A stretch of 64,000 bases of DNA from contig JAUXRX010000065.1 of the NCBI GenBank assembly GCA_030681645.1, positions 62,001 to 126,000 of the forward strand. The letters run 5' to 3'. The notes under the pieces are model-generated. The model was not told the origin of the DNA. It did no database searches and saw only the letters and a program-made list of their open reading frames with translations. The position numbers and the translations under genes are program-made. The stretch is from Archangium sp. (lineage in GTDB: Bacteria; Myxococcota; Myxococcia; Myxococcales; Myxococcaceae). This document shows positions 20,001-27,279 of the stretch, piece after piece. Position 1 is the first letter of the stretch, and each line of letters begins with the position of its first letter.

Positions 20001-23000
20001 ACGCTGCAGAAGCGGCAGGGCAACCACGCGGCGGTGGCCAGCACCCTGATGCGCATGCGCGACATCGCGCCCACGCCTGAAGATCGGGCGCGCATCCAGG
20101 TCGAGGTGGCGCAGGTCTACGAGCGCGAGCTCCAGGACGACGAGGCGGCGGTGGAAGGGTACCGCCAGGCGCTCGAGTTCGACCCGGCCAACCCGCAGGC
20201 GCTGGCCTCGCTCGAGCAGCTCTACAGCAAGCTCGACCGGCCGGCAGAGCTGCTCGCCGTCTACGAGCGGCAGATCGAGCTGACCTCGGACTACCGCGAG
20301 CGGGTGAAGATCCTCTTCCGCTCGGCGGCGATCTGGGAAGAGCGGTACCAGAACCTGGGCCACGCCGACGCCTGCATCGAGGCGGCGCTGCAGGTCGACC
20401 CCCAGAACATCCAGGCGATCAAGACGCTCGAGCGCCTGCGCAAGTCCCAGGGCCGGTGGGACGAGCTGATCGGGGTCGTCGATCGGCACATCAACCTGCT
20501 CACCAACCCGGCCGAGCGGGCCGAGCTGTGCGTCGAGATGGGCGACATCTTCCACCAGCAGCTCAAGGCCGTGGATCGCGCCGTCACCGCCTACCACCAG
20601 GCGATCGAGCTCGACCCGCGCTGCCGCCCGGCGATGCACGCGCTGGGCATGTTGTACGAGCGCAGCGGCAACTGGCCCTTCGCCCTCGACATGCTCGAGC
20701 GCGAGGCGCAGGTGCTGGGCCAGACGCCCGAGGCGGTCGAGCTCTGGTACCGCATGGGCAAGATCAACGAAGACATGTTGATCGACGCGGGCAGCGCCAA
20801 GCGCTGCTACCTCGAGGCGCTGCGCATCGACGCGGCGTACCTGCCGGCGATCCGCGCGCTCAAGGGCATCTACGAGCTCGAGCGGGACTTCGAGAGCTAC
20901 GAGAAGGCGCTGATCGAAGAGGCCAAGCAGACCGAGGAGCCGCTGGCCCGCAGCAAGGCCTTCGTGGCGGTGGGCCAGTACTACGAGAGCAAGGAAGATC
21001 GGGACCAGGCGACCGGCTACTACGAGGAGGGCCTCAAGCTGCAGCCCGACTCGCTCGAGGCGGCGCAGCCGCTGGCCGACATCTACCTTTCCACCGAGAG
21101 ATACGACCGCTGCGAGCAGATGTTGGACATCGTGACGGCCCGGCTGCAGCAGCAGTACCAGACGATGCCGGACGACCCCGAGCTGGCGCGCGAGCTGTGC
21201 CGGCGCCAGTACCGCCTGGGCTACGTCTCGGAGAAGAACGGCAAGCGCGAGAAGGCGCTGGCGGCGTACGAGAAGGCCTACCAGCTCGACGCGACGTACC
21301 TGCCGGTGCTGGAGGGCTACGGCAACCTGCTGGTGCACGCCAAGCGGCTCGAAGAAGCGCAGCGGGTCTACCAGTCGATCCTGGTGCACCACCGCGGCGA
21401 TCTGACCGATCTCGAGGTCGCGGAGATCTACTGGACGCTCGGCGATCTGCACATGAACCTGCGGCAGTTCGACCGCGCGCAGAACCACTTCGAGAAGGCG
21501 CTGGCGATCGACCCCAGCCACGAGCCGTCGCTGCGCTCGATGGTGGGGCTGATGGAGCAGGCCCAGCAGTTCGATCGCGCGGTCAGCTACCGGCAGAAGC
21601 TGGTGGAGACGCTCGACGGCGAGGCCAAGTACGAGGCCGGCGTGGCGCTCGGCGAGCTGGCGCGCGACAAGCTGTCCGACCCGTACATCGCCATCGACGC
21701 GTACCTGGCGGCGCACCGCATTCGGCAAGACGCGCTCGACGTGATGGACGCGCTCTACGTGCTCTACCGCGAGACCAAGCAGGGCGCGAAGGCGAGCGAG
21801 ATGCTCGAGAAGATGCTCGCCGTGCCCGCGCTGCAGCAGGACGGCCCGCGGGCCAAGCGGGTGTGGTTCGCGCTGGGTGAGATCAACCGCGACGAGATCG
21901 GTGACATCGACGCGGCGGCGAAGTGTTTCAACCACGCGCTCGACGTCGACTGGCACTTCATCGACGCCTTCGCGGCGTTGGAGAAGCTGCTGGGGCGCGC
22001 CAAGAAGTGGCAGCAGCTCGACGAGAACTACAAGCGCATGATCGCGCGCATTCCCAAGACGCCCGAGACGCACCAGGTGCGCATGGGGCTGTGGAAGGCG
22101 CTGGGCGATCTGTACCTCAACGCCCTCAAGGCGCCCGAAGCGGCGGTGCAGGTCTACAAGGTGGTCGCCTCGGGCCTGCCCGACAACGTGGAGATCCAGG
22201 AGCTCTACGCGGGGCTGGCGCAGCACCAGGAAGGCTACGAGCAGGAAGCGGTCGAGGCGTGGCGCCGCGCGCTGCCCAGCACCACCAGCCCGGGCAAGGT
22301 GGCCTCGGCGCTGGCAGAGCTGGCGGCGAAGCGGAAGGACTACGACTCGGCGTGGATCGCAGCGCAGGTGATGGTGGGGCTGATCGGAGACCCGGGGCCC
22401 GGCGAGAAGGAGATCCTCACCAAGCTGACCCCGTACGCGAAGAAGCGCGAGGTGGCGCAGCGCCAGCTCACCGATCGCCTGTGGACCGAGCACCTGTTCC
22501 ACCCCAAGGTGCGCGGGCCGCTGGCCGATCTCTTCGCGATCCTCTTCGAGCAGGCCGGCACGCTCTACAAGGAAGACTTCACCCGGTACGGCATCGTGCC
22601 CAAGAAGCACTCCATCGACGTGGCGACGGCGCCCGAGTACCAGATTCACCACTACCGGTACGTCTCGCGCATCCTGGGCATGGACCAGGTGGCGGTGTTC
22701 TCGCCGTTCCTGATCACCACGCGCGAGCGCATGGCCAAGCGCACCACCGAGCCCGCGCCCGACCCGATGGTGGGCGTGGAGATCTGTCACACCGAGCCGG
22801 TGGCGCTGCGCTTCGGCGGGAAGTTCTTCAGCGAGACGGGGCAGCGCGAGGTCTACTACCTGCTGGGCCGCACCATGACGATGCTGCGCCCCGAGCTGGC
22901 GCTCACGCAGCGGCTCTCAGGCGAGCGCCTCGAGGCGGTGATGCAGGCGGCGATCAGCCTCTCGGTCGATCGGTTCCGCTTCACGGCTGATCTGCGGGCC

Positions 23001-23333
23001 ATCGACACCGAGCGCAAGCTGCTCGAGAAGCACCTCACTCCGCAGGCGCGCGACGCGCTGGCGCGGGTGACGAAGGAGTACGTGAAGGTCGCCACGCCCA
23101 ACGACCTGCGGAACTTCCTGGAGGGCGCCGAGCTGTCGGCCACGCGCGCGGGGGCCTTCGTGGCCGGCGAGATCGAGCCGGTCAAACGGATGGTGATGGC
23201 GGAGACCGGCGCCAACTTCCGGGTGCAGCCGCGCTCGAAGATCCGCGACCTGCTGGTGTTCGCGCTGGGGGATGATCTCCACGCCCTGCGCGTTGCGGTA
23301 GGGATCAACGTCGAGGTCCAGCTCCGCAAGTAG
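11052..23333 (+). CDS. gltI: Giant TPR-repeat protein GltI (AgmK-like)
   Basis: A 4093-residue protein made almost wholly of TPR-like helical repeats, for example AEELFRRALVYSPNAREALE, AAAIYLRAGELYETKL and HFEKALAIDPSHEPSLRSM, recurring from near the N-terminus to about residue 3700. The last 350 or so residues are not TPR and form a separate domain (from FHPKVRGPLADLFAI to the end). There is no signal peptide or membrane segment, so it is cytoplasmic. Size, repeat type and the position directly before gltJ match AgmK/GltI of M. xanthus (also above 3800 residues), a cytoplasmic part of the gliding focal-adhesion complex. It takes up a fifth of the window. Long ORFs on the opposite strand are shadows of its GC-biased codons. 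Confidence 0.88.
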   Translation: MSNTPEKPFGEVEASLEKTGRVDELIKLYESRSREVPKAEEAAHLLCRAADLCREKLKNPVRAEELFRRALVYSPNAREALEGLRGIYEGRNDAAALGEVLERLALVQSGPAAAAIYLRAGELYETKLQRRDRAVLCYQLATRAAPQERQAYQKARKLLLAEGRHASGFDSLERERAALGDRELLEEYINFAESLIGFPQEHGLATKALVRALAVDGKNARAAAIQKDLTKLEYVWRDKVKALKGQSLEERDRRVAARMSLQVARLYAFYEPGAVDKVKEAIERCFALWPAMPDALDLLEQVATKAGDVRVALTVFSKLAGDTRDKQAKVDLHLRIGQVLLSKLNDQQGAADAFEEAAKLDPARPDAAELASEALIAVGKLAEGMGVLERHLLTIKDKSAQVALRLNLADLTAKLLKDLNASRAHVEAAQKTDPNNAQVAYRLVALYADDGNLEALWPLVELAASAPRPIADRVSLCELVAMLCEDRGDAKKAFHVLSLALPLDPAKGPLLRSLVEAAGNAGAQKELALALRRSAQVAPPEAQAQLWRHLGQVLQSLGRPAEAQEAWLEVQKRHVDDAEATAALSAMRKALAEEPQDPRSKLEAEARKLEASAADPASAAGVYRKILELDPDSVQTLKKLGAASANLGLWDEVAVVAERLLALADSPAERQEWRARLAQLYAERLNRREEAVKLYLNLLDEGNSSAAVVGGLERLASQGVRQGDISRALAPVYAQAGDYQRQVASLLVQLSSVQDRDEQKNLLTLLAETTEKRLIDERAAFDLRLRGLALDPSDTAFRAEALRLGHALKAEQELSRTFTELAIKSEDPALTVSLLLEAADLAEEVGAIDEAATALKRGLEKSPDQPDLSLRLSELYLLAKRWADCDQVLRRRLTLATAADEKIALGLQLTQVNSELDRPREAASALAEAIKAGAPEAEHLPKLGQLLEQGGQLRELTEVQTRLIAIYEQAGEGDKASALSMQRAKLLETALGDKAEAIRRYGEVLAQKPSDADALAALENLLTDPTHREAAARALLPAYDAAKDHRKQVGVLAVIAECAKDSLERLTALKRAAELHTVHLRQPEQAFASLATAMRLAPEDVEIRAGARAAADDADALDSYAEVLEEIIEAGAESVAASPRGASSPIALHRELADVYEKKLNKQDDAVKHLRAVLLLDPKHLEALRSLQRLHRTREEYQELVPVTERLAVMEADPAARSALDREAAVLSEQKLNDLERAAVNWRQIAARDVLAREAATALDRLYAELDKPQELAFALELRRNQEGQSPQGRELAFRLAALRQNRLNDPRGALEVYRQILSEDPTHEGTREALEAWARGNDQDGSAAAEILDAVLSRTGDHQRRIAIREARLVHATTQTERARLTGEIRAILERDLNQPEAAFMNALKAFTDGLDRDAVQGELERLARVTGSFGELAEIYESTVEELPAGDEHVVPLLRRAAELREQLAEPEDATRVWKQLLEHAPQDRQALDSLSRLYEKSKNAKSLSDVYAKQAALASTPADRFDLLLKAGEAFESSGDDAQAIEALKQAHAINRSREVLITLERLFGKTRRPLEQADVLDQLAESAPDDADRLQHVVKRGLILEKEGQPAEALRAFGAAFQLSRTEPQTIAALERLLAVDSAKLEAARLLEGAYRELNDLRRLVEVLDVRLQATEPTRRIPLLLEIANLREAVGQKNLALTARLRAFGEQPDHAEVREELERLAADLGAFEELTAAYEDALERGITEPLAGELWRRLAVVYGDRLSRFDLAARAWNEVLARNPKDMFVLEQLGRIFRRTSQFRELSIVMRRQLGLETNITVQVNLLFELANLAEETLSDKALAAQCYQAVLERKPEEPNATRFLARILSETESWPELAVLLGRQIQHAEARQQEESALELLVRLGRLKLTRLSDPRGALVTFQEVLRRKPAHAGAVGALEEMARSDNPLKGEAASTLEPVFANEGEHLKLVQMLEARVTAEPQAAERAGLLRKMADVYFTQLDNAEMAFVAAARALRELPDEPANLELVLTFYKKADAEDEMASLLTEVAPRASNDAARANLYRALARLQMQADEEQEAIESWKRVMELVPTDAEAMQQMSQLFSRQGRINELLEVLKRQLTIEEDTPKRAALLFQIGSIQEEQLKDANTAIGTFRRLLELQPDDVNALARMERLCEAQSRWPELADVLARRLRALPPEEQPALTFKLAVVRETKLLDKQGALDLYRELLAANARHEGALQRMDGLVQKEPQNQQAFEILAGAYRRASDVSKLSQLIESRVGVSPDQIERKTLLVELAFLREAQAEPELAYLAYYRAFKEDPNDAQLRKSLYAAGAAAASYDELVSTLQAELPRLAEPQDLAEVCLVIAQISEQRLDEKEQAVVFYEKARTAHPESASGKALPALDRLYGEMEYPDKQAEVIEAQAALATEPADRVGLYFRLGQIAMEQLDNPDRAAGAFEKVLEADPKHLPSLRSLEILYEQAKANDKLYRVLELQHELVQGAEKERLLGKMAVTSGEGQGNVEHSVKLYRELLEKNPRNEQAFEALTKLLERGQKAEELRELLQWKLQFTVDPRELVRLNERLGRVLWQQLNRAEEAVPFFKAALERDARHRGALEALRDIFDALGKREDLVIVLRRLIPLQEDATGVKQIRIRLAEIIAETARREEALDAARRSLEVEPHQIPDLDRLEVVFMKLKAWPDAVRTLEAKVAVQLQLEEREAAAQTMFQVAEIWRGPANKVEMAGAALERVLEIEPSNKQAYEQALELFAKLNDWRSYAQAMDRYLPNLHTDEEKVVALRELARVQEQKLGARQVAFLQYCRALQLTPSNDEIREQVERLAEETGSYEELAAVYEEIAETVPRGPLAERLYLTLAKVQDTKLDDPSAAESSLRRILEFDPTNDQALERLGAMFARRGKNKEYVVSLEQKLEAAGSIERRKEILREIARVYDEQMNDMGEAENALVRALELEPDLETLSVLVTLQKRQGNHAAVASTLMRMRDIAPTPEDRARIQVEVAQVYERELQDDEAAVEGYRQALEFDPANPQALASLEQLYSKLDRPAELLAVYERQIELTSDYRERVKILFRSAAIWEERYQNLGHADACIEAALQVDPQNIQAIKTLERLRKSQGRWDELIGVVDRHINLLTNPAERAELCVEMGDIFHQQLKAVDRAVTAYHQAIELDPRCRPAMHALGMLYERSGNWPFALDMLEREAQVLGQTPEAVELWYRMGKINEDMLIDAGSAKRCYLEALRIDAAYLPAIRALKGIYELERDFESYEKALIEEAKQTEEPLARSKAFVAVGQYYESKEDRDQATGYYEEGLKLQPDSLEAAQPLADIYLSTERYDRCEQMLDIVTARLQQQYQTMPDDPELARELCRRQYRLGYVSEKNGKREKALAAYEKAYQLDATYLPVLEGYGNLLVHAKRLEEAQRVYQSILVHHRGDLTDLEVAEIYWTLGDLHMNLRQFDRAQNHFEKALAIDPSHEPSLRSMVGLMEQAQQFDRAVSYRQKLVETLDGEAKYEAGVALGELARDKLSDPYIAIDAYLAAHRIRQDALDVMDALYVLYRETKQGAKASEMLEKMLAVPALQQDGPRAKRVWFALGEINRDEIGDIDAAAKCFNHALDVDWHFIDAFAALEKLLGRAKKWQQLDENYKRMIARIPKTPETHQVRMGLWKALGDLYLNALKAPEAAVQVYKVVASGLPDNVEIQELYAGLAQHQEGYEQEAVEAWRRALPSTTSPGKVASALAELAAKRKDYDSAWIAAQVMVGLIGDPGPGEKEILTKLTPYAKKREVAQRQLTDRLWTEHLFHPKVRGPLADLFAILFEQAGTLYKEDFTRYGIVPKKHSIDVATAPEYQIHHYRYVSRILGMDQVAVFSPFLITTRERMAKRTTEPAPDPMVGVEICHTEPVALRFGGKFFSETGQREVYYLLGRTMTMLRPELALTQRLSGERLEAVMQAAISLSVDRFRFTADLRAIDTERKLLEKHLTPQARDALARVTKEYVKVATPNDLRNFLEGAELSATRAGAFVAGEIEPVKRMVMAETGANFRVQPRSKIRDLLVFALGDDLHALRVAVGINVEVQLRK

Positions 23334-23375
23334 CTTCAAGTACCAAGGATCGTTGAAGGTTTCGGACAGGGCGCA

Positions 23376-23399
23376 GAGGGGAGGGAACCACCTCCCCTC
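23376..23399 (+). terminator. Perfect 9-bp hairpin between gltI and gltJ
   Basis: GAGGGGAGG, loop GAACCA, CCTCCCCTC: a perfect stem 42 bp after gltI. There is no T run, so it may act as an attenuator or mRNA-stabilising structure that lowers gltJ readthrough rather than as a full terminator. Confidence 0.55.
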
Positions 23400-23483
23400 A
23401 AGTGGCGTCCGTTGTCTTGACCCCAAAGCGCACCAAACCTAAACTTTTCAATCGGTTACACGTAGTTTCGCCCGGGAAACACA

Positions 23484-25466
23484 ATGCGCTTCGTCTGTGA
23501 GAGCTGCCGCGCGCAGTACATGATCAATGACGAGAAGGTCGGACCCAAGGGGGTCAAGGTCCGATGCCGCAAGTGCGGCTACGTCATCTTGGTGAAGCGC
23601 GCTGACGCAGCGAAGGGCGGAAGCCCGGTCGCGATGTCGAACGATCCCGACGACGCGCTGGCGACGCAGGTGATGCAGACGCCGCTCGCGGCGGCCGAGG
23701 CGACCCTCTCGAATGACGATCACTCCCACGCAGGCGATGAGATGACCAACCCCGGCAGCGCCTCCGCGACGTCCTCCCCCACGCTTCCCGGGGCCCAGGC
23801 GAGCCCGCCCCCCGGGGGCCCGAAGGACAGCTTCTTCGGAGCGGACGAAGACGAGATCGGCGCGGTGTTCGACCAGGTGCTCAAGGGCACCGGCAGTCAC
23901 TCGGCGCACAAGCCGGGCGACGAAGGCTCGCCGGACGATCGGCAGAGCACGCGGGTGATCGACGCGGACACGGTGCGCAAGCTGGCCGAGGAGTCGAACG
24001 GCAAGGAGAAGGCGCCCGAGCCGAAGGAAGAGGAGATTCCCCAGACCGATTGGTACGTGGCGATCAACGAGAAGCAGACCGGCCCGCTCACGCTCGAGAA
24101 GGTGAAGGAGCACTGGGATCGCGGCGAGATCAGCCCCGACTCGTTGTGCTGGCGCGCGGGCTACGACGACTGGATCCCGGTGAGCGACGTGAAGATGCTC
24201 ACCTCGGTGCTGGCGCCCAAGCCGCCCAAGCCGATCGTGATCGCCCCCGCGGCGAACATCACCCAGAGCGGCCCGGCGGTGATGAACGTGCCGGTGCAGT
24301 CTGCGTTCAGCGCGGGCGGCATGGTGCAGACGGTGCAGTCGCAGATGCAGGTGCCGATGTCGGCGGGCGGGGCGATGAACCCGGAAGAGACGGGGAGCTG
24401 GAAGCCGTCGGCGGCCAACTCGCTGGGCTCGCTGCTCAAGGACGAGATGGAAGCCCAGGCGCGGCCGCCCCCCAAGGCGCCGCCGCCGGTGGTGATGGAC
24501 GAGCCTGGCCTGCTCGATCTGCCGCGCGAGGAGAAGGCCACCAACGGGGCCACCGTGCTGCCGATGCCGGTGGAGCAGCGCGACGATCGCCCAGCGCGGC
24601 CCGCGCCGCCGCCTCCGAACCCGTACCTGCAGAACCCGGGCGCGACGTACAGCGCGCCGGCGATGACGCAGTACCGGCCTCCGAACAACCGCAACCTGAT
24701 GATCGGGGTGGCGGCGGGTGGCGCGGTGATGCTGCTCATCCTGGTCGGGTTGATCGTCTGGCTCGCCACGCGGCAGCCGCCGCAGGTGGTGGTCGCGCCC
24801 ATTCCGCCTGCGCCGGTGGTGGTGGCTCCGACGCCGACGCCGACTCCCACTCCGGTTGCCGTGCCGACGCCGACGCCCGTGGCCCCGACGCCCGTGGCGC
24901 CGACGCCGGTGCCCGTCGCGGTGGCGCCTCCGACGCCCACGCCCGTTCAGCCCAGGGGGACGGGGACGCGGCCGAAGAAGGACACCACCACGGTGGCGCG
25001 CGTGGAGAAGGAGCCGGAGCCGGCTCCGACCCCGAAGAAGCAGCCCACCGGTGATGACGACGATTTTGCCAGCGCATTTGGCACCGACGTGAAGAAGCAG
25101 CCGAAGGAGGACACGTCGTCGAAGCCCGACAAGAAGCCGGCCGGCTACATCCCACCTGCTCCCGGCGGATCCAGCGAGGTGAAGGAATCGCTCGGGCAGT
25201 CCGACATCATGGAGGTCGTGCTGGCCAACAAGGGCTCGCTGGTGAAGTGCGTGAAGGAGCAGAAGGCCCAGGATCCCGGCACTTCAGGCAAGCTGCTGAT
25301 GAGGTGGACCATTCAGCCCAGCGGGAGGACGGCCAACGTGGCGGTGGTTTCCGAAGAGCACAAGGGCACTCCGATCGCGGGCTGCGTGGGCAAGCTGATC
25401 AAGGGCATGACGTTCCCGAAGCACAAGAAGCAGGGCGACCCGATCACGTTCCCCTTCACGTTCTGA
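23484..25466 (+). CDS. gltJ: Zinc-ribbon / GYF / TonB-like protein GltJ (AgmX)
   Basis: A 660-residue inner-membrane protein. N-terminal zinc ribbon with Cys5, Cys8, Cys28 and Cys31 (FVCESCRAQY, VRCRKCGYV); acidic linker; GYF_2 domain at about 189-239 (DWYVAINEKQTGPLTLEKV, ending WIPVSDVKML); disordered linker; transmembrane segment about 403-427; a Pro-Thr/Val-rich periplasmic spacer; and a C-terminal AgmX/TonB-like domain (about 572-660) with Cys589 and Cys634. This is the AgmX/GltJ architecture. In M. xanthus the ribbon and GYF parts face the cytoplasm and are reported to contact the MglA/MglB polarity switch, while the periplasmic tail reaches the outer membrane. It pairs with GltG through the shared C-terminal domain. 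It starts 150 bp after gltI, past a hairpin. Confidence 0.93.
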   Translation: MRFVCESCRAQYMINDEKVGPKGVKVRCRKCGYVILVKRADAAKGGSPVAMSNDPDDALATQVMQTPLAAAEATLSNDDHSHAGDEMTNPGSASATSSPTLPGAQASPPPGGPKDSFFGADEDEIGAVFDQVLKGTGSHSAHKPGDEGSPDDRQSTRVIDADTVRKLAEESNGKEKAPEPKEEEIPQTDWYVAINEKQTGPLTLEKVKEHWDRGEISPDSLCWRAGYDDWIPVSDVKMLTSVLAPKPPKPIVIAPAANITQSGPAVMNVPVQSAFSAGGMVQTVQSQMQVPMSAGGAMNPEETGSWKPSAANSLGSLLKDEMEAQARPPPKAPPPVVMDEPGLLDLPREEKATNGATVLPMPVEQRDDRPARPAPPPPNPYLQNPGATYSAPAMTQYRPPNNRNLMIGVAAGGAVMLLILVGLIVWLATRQPPQVVVAPIPPAPVVVAPTPTPTPTPVAVPTPTPVAPTPVAPTPVPVAVAPPTPTPVQPRGTGTRPKKDTTTVARVEKEPEPAPTPKKQPTGDDDDFASAFGTDVKKQPKEDTSSKPDKKPAGYIPPAPGGSSEVKESLGQSDIMEVVLANKGSLVKCVKEQKAQDPGTSGKLLMRWTIQPSGRTANVAVVSEEHKGTPIAGCVGKLIKGMTFPKHKKQGDPITFPFTF

Positions 25467-25482
25467 CCCGGGCGTCGTTGTC

Positions 25483-25517
25483 GCGGGGCCTGGTGCGCGT
25501 CGACGCGCCAGCCCCGC
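25483..25517 (+). terminator. Hairpin after gltJ
   Basis: GCGGGGC then TGGTGCGC (one bulged C) pairs with GCGCCA then GCCCCGC around a GTCGAC centre, 16 bp after the gltJ stop. No T run follows. It likely marks the end of the glt-type transcription block. Confidence 0.5.
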
Positions 25518-25654
25518 ATCACCCCACAATCAGTGATGAAGTTTGGCCCTGAGCTTGCGTAGGAGGGCACGGACTCCGATTGACTTGGGTCGATCGGTCG
25601 TTATCGTCCGCCCGGCTGATCGGGCTTCACTCACTGAACAGAGGGGTACACAGA

Positions 25655-26638
25655 ATGACCAGAAACTATCGAGGACTGTGGCTTACGGCCGCGGCCGGCA
25701 TCGCGTTCGCCATGATGGGCTGTGGAGAGATGACTGGCAGCGACGCCGGCACCGGCGGCATCGGCAGCGCCTGCACCAGCGACACGTCCTGCGCATCGGG
25801 CAACGCATGTCACCCTGTGCTCAAGACGTGCGCGAAGACCTGTACGGGCGGCACGGACTGCCCGTCGAACGAGAAGACCTGCCAGAAGATCAACAACTCG
25901 ACGGCGAGCTTCTGCACCTGCAGCACCGACGCGCTGTGCGCGGCCACCACGGCCGGCCAGATCTGCAACCTGGCCGTCTTCAAGTGCACCGACAAGTGCA
26001 CGGTGTCGAGCTGCCCGGTTCCCCTCACGTGCGAGCTCGACGCGGGCCAGTGCCGCTCGAGCGGCGGCACGGACGGCGGCACTGACGCCGGCACCGATGC
26101 AGGCGTGGGCGACGCCGGCGTGCCGTGCAACTCGAGCAACTTCGAGCCCGATGTCTGCACCTACGCGAACGTCTGTTACTCGAACAACCAGTGCGACACC
26201 GCGTCTGACGATCGCTGCCCGAACATCACGGCGGCCATCAACGCGGGCAACTACACGGCCTGGTCGCCTGCCACCAGCACCGGTCCGGTCATCTGGAATG
26301 TGATCGACGACCCCGACGTCGCGGCGGGCTGCACCGCCGTGGGCGAGGTGGCCTTCACCACGACGGTCCACGCCTATGCGGGCACCACGTTGTTCCCCTC
26401 GAACATCACCGCCGCGGTTCAGCTGACCTATTACACCTCGACTGGCGCGGTGCGGCCGATCAACGGCGTGCAGGTGGGCAACACCTCGAACGCGTGGTCG
26501 CACTACACCGTGACGAACAGCGGGAAGAACGCGGAGATGAAGATGACCCTCTGCGCTCCGGCCGGCACCACCGGCCTGACCGTCGGGTTCGCGTACAGCG
26601 GAGGCAACGCCTACTGCCAGGACCTGACGCGGAACTGA
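25655..26638 (+). CDS. Cys-rich lipoprotein with Asp-Ala-Gly linker
   Basis: A 327-residue predicted lipoprotein. Signal peptide MTRNYRGLWLTAAAGIAFA followed by lipobox MMGC. Residues about 35-130 form a Cys-rich region with repeated C-x5-C-x5-C spacing (GSACTSDTSCASGNACHP, CAKTCTGGTDCP), then a short GGTDAGTDAG linker, then a C-terminal beta-rich domain of about 190 residues that ends with paired Cys (MTLCAPAG, NAYCQDL). This Cys-module style is common in myxobacterial surface lipoproteins; the function is unknown. The ATG at 25655 is preferred to an upstream in-frame start because the signal peptide and a GAGGGG ribosome site fit it. It is followed by a MORN-like gene 58 bp away. Confidence 0.82.
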   Translation: MTRNYRGLWLTAAAGIAFAMMGCGEMTGSDAGTGGIGSACTSDTSCASGNACHPVLKTCAKTCTGGTDCPSNEKTCQKINNSTASFCTCSTDALCAATTAGQICNLAVFKCTDKCTVSSCPVPLTCELDAGQCRSSGGTDGGTDAGTDAGVGDAGVPCNSSNFEPDVCTYANVCYSNNQCDTASDDRCPNITAAINAGNYTAWSPATSTGPVIWNVIDDPDVAAGCTAVGEVAFTTTVHAYAGTTLFPSNITAAVQLTYYTSTGAVRPINGVQVGNTSNAWSHYTVTNSGKNAEMKMTLCAPAGTTGLTVGFAYSGGNAYCQDLTRN

Positions 26639-26696
26639 AGAAGCGTCAGCCGACTTCGTACAACCACTGTCCGCAACCAGGACCAAGGAGAACACA

Positions 26697-27194
26697 ATGA
26701 TTCGCAAGATGATGATGATGCAGTTCGCGGTGGCAGGCCTCGCGCTCGCGCAGGCACCCGCTCTCGAGAAGGCCCCTGCGATCGGCACGGGCTACAAGAT
26801 GGCGTGCCCCGCCGGGACCAGGCAGATCGGCGGGCCGAAGACCGACTTCGGCGCGTACGCGTGCCTCAAGGGCACGGTCGACGGCATGCGGCTGATGACG
26901 GGGCCGATGGTGTCGTTCGACAACGCAGGCCACGTGGTAGCGATTGGCCAGATGGAAGACAACTTCCGGGTCGGTACGTGGAAGTTCTTCGACACCACCG
27001 GCAAGCTCACCGGCACCACGAGCTTCCTCAAGGGCGAGTACAACGGCCTGCGCGTGGAGTACCAGGCCGACGGCAAGCTCAAGTTCGAGGAGAACTGGGT
27101 CAACGGCAAGCGCCAGGGTCCGCAGAAGGCGTTCGACACTGCGGGCGTGGTGACGGTCACCGAGTACCGGGACGATCGTCCGGTCGCGAAGTAA
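26697..27194 (+). CDS. Secreted MORN-repeat-like protein
   Basis: A 165-residue exported protein with ribosome site AAGGAG and an N-terminal hydrophobic stretch (MIRKMMMMQFAVAGLALAQA). The mature part contains MORN-type antitoxin-like repeats of the toxin_WDR/YwqK style: GQMEDNFRVGTWKFFDTTGK, FLKGEYNGLRVEYQADGK, ENWVNGKRQGPQKAFDTAG. These repeats form open beta-meanders, and in the envelope they usually mediate binding. It sits 58 bp downstream of the Cys-rich lipoprotein, with no terminator between, so the two may be co-transcribed; a clear terminator follows. No enzymatic motif is seen. Confidence 0.8.
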   Translation: MIRKMMMMQFAVAGLALAQAPALEKAPAIGTGYKMACPAGTRQIGGPKTDFGAYACLKGTVDGMRLMTGPMVSFDNAGHVVAIGQMEDNFRVGTWKFFDTTGKLTGTTSFLKGEYNGLRVEYQADGKLKFEENWVNGKRQGPQKAFDTAGVVTVTEYRDDRPVAK

Positions 27195-27218
27195 CCATCA
27201 CCGCCTGAAGTGACGAGA

Positions 27219-27260
27219 AGGCCGGCTCCGGATCTTTCCGGGGTCGGCTTTCACGTTTTT
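27219..27260 (+). terminator. Terminator after the MORN-like gene
   Basis: AAGGCCGGCTCCGG pairs with CCGGGGTCGGCTTT around ATCTTT, then CACGTTTTT. The hairpin starts 24 bp after the stop codon and overlaps the leader of the next gene. Confidence 0.75.
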
Positions 27261-27279
27261 ATGGGAGAAACGTCGTCCG

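Noticed and set aside
17889..22790. 1633-codon open frame on the minus strand
   Set aside because: Same situation opposite the second half of gltI, whose TPR coding is clear.
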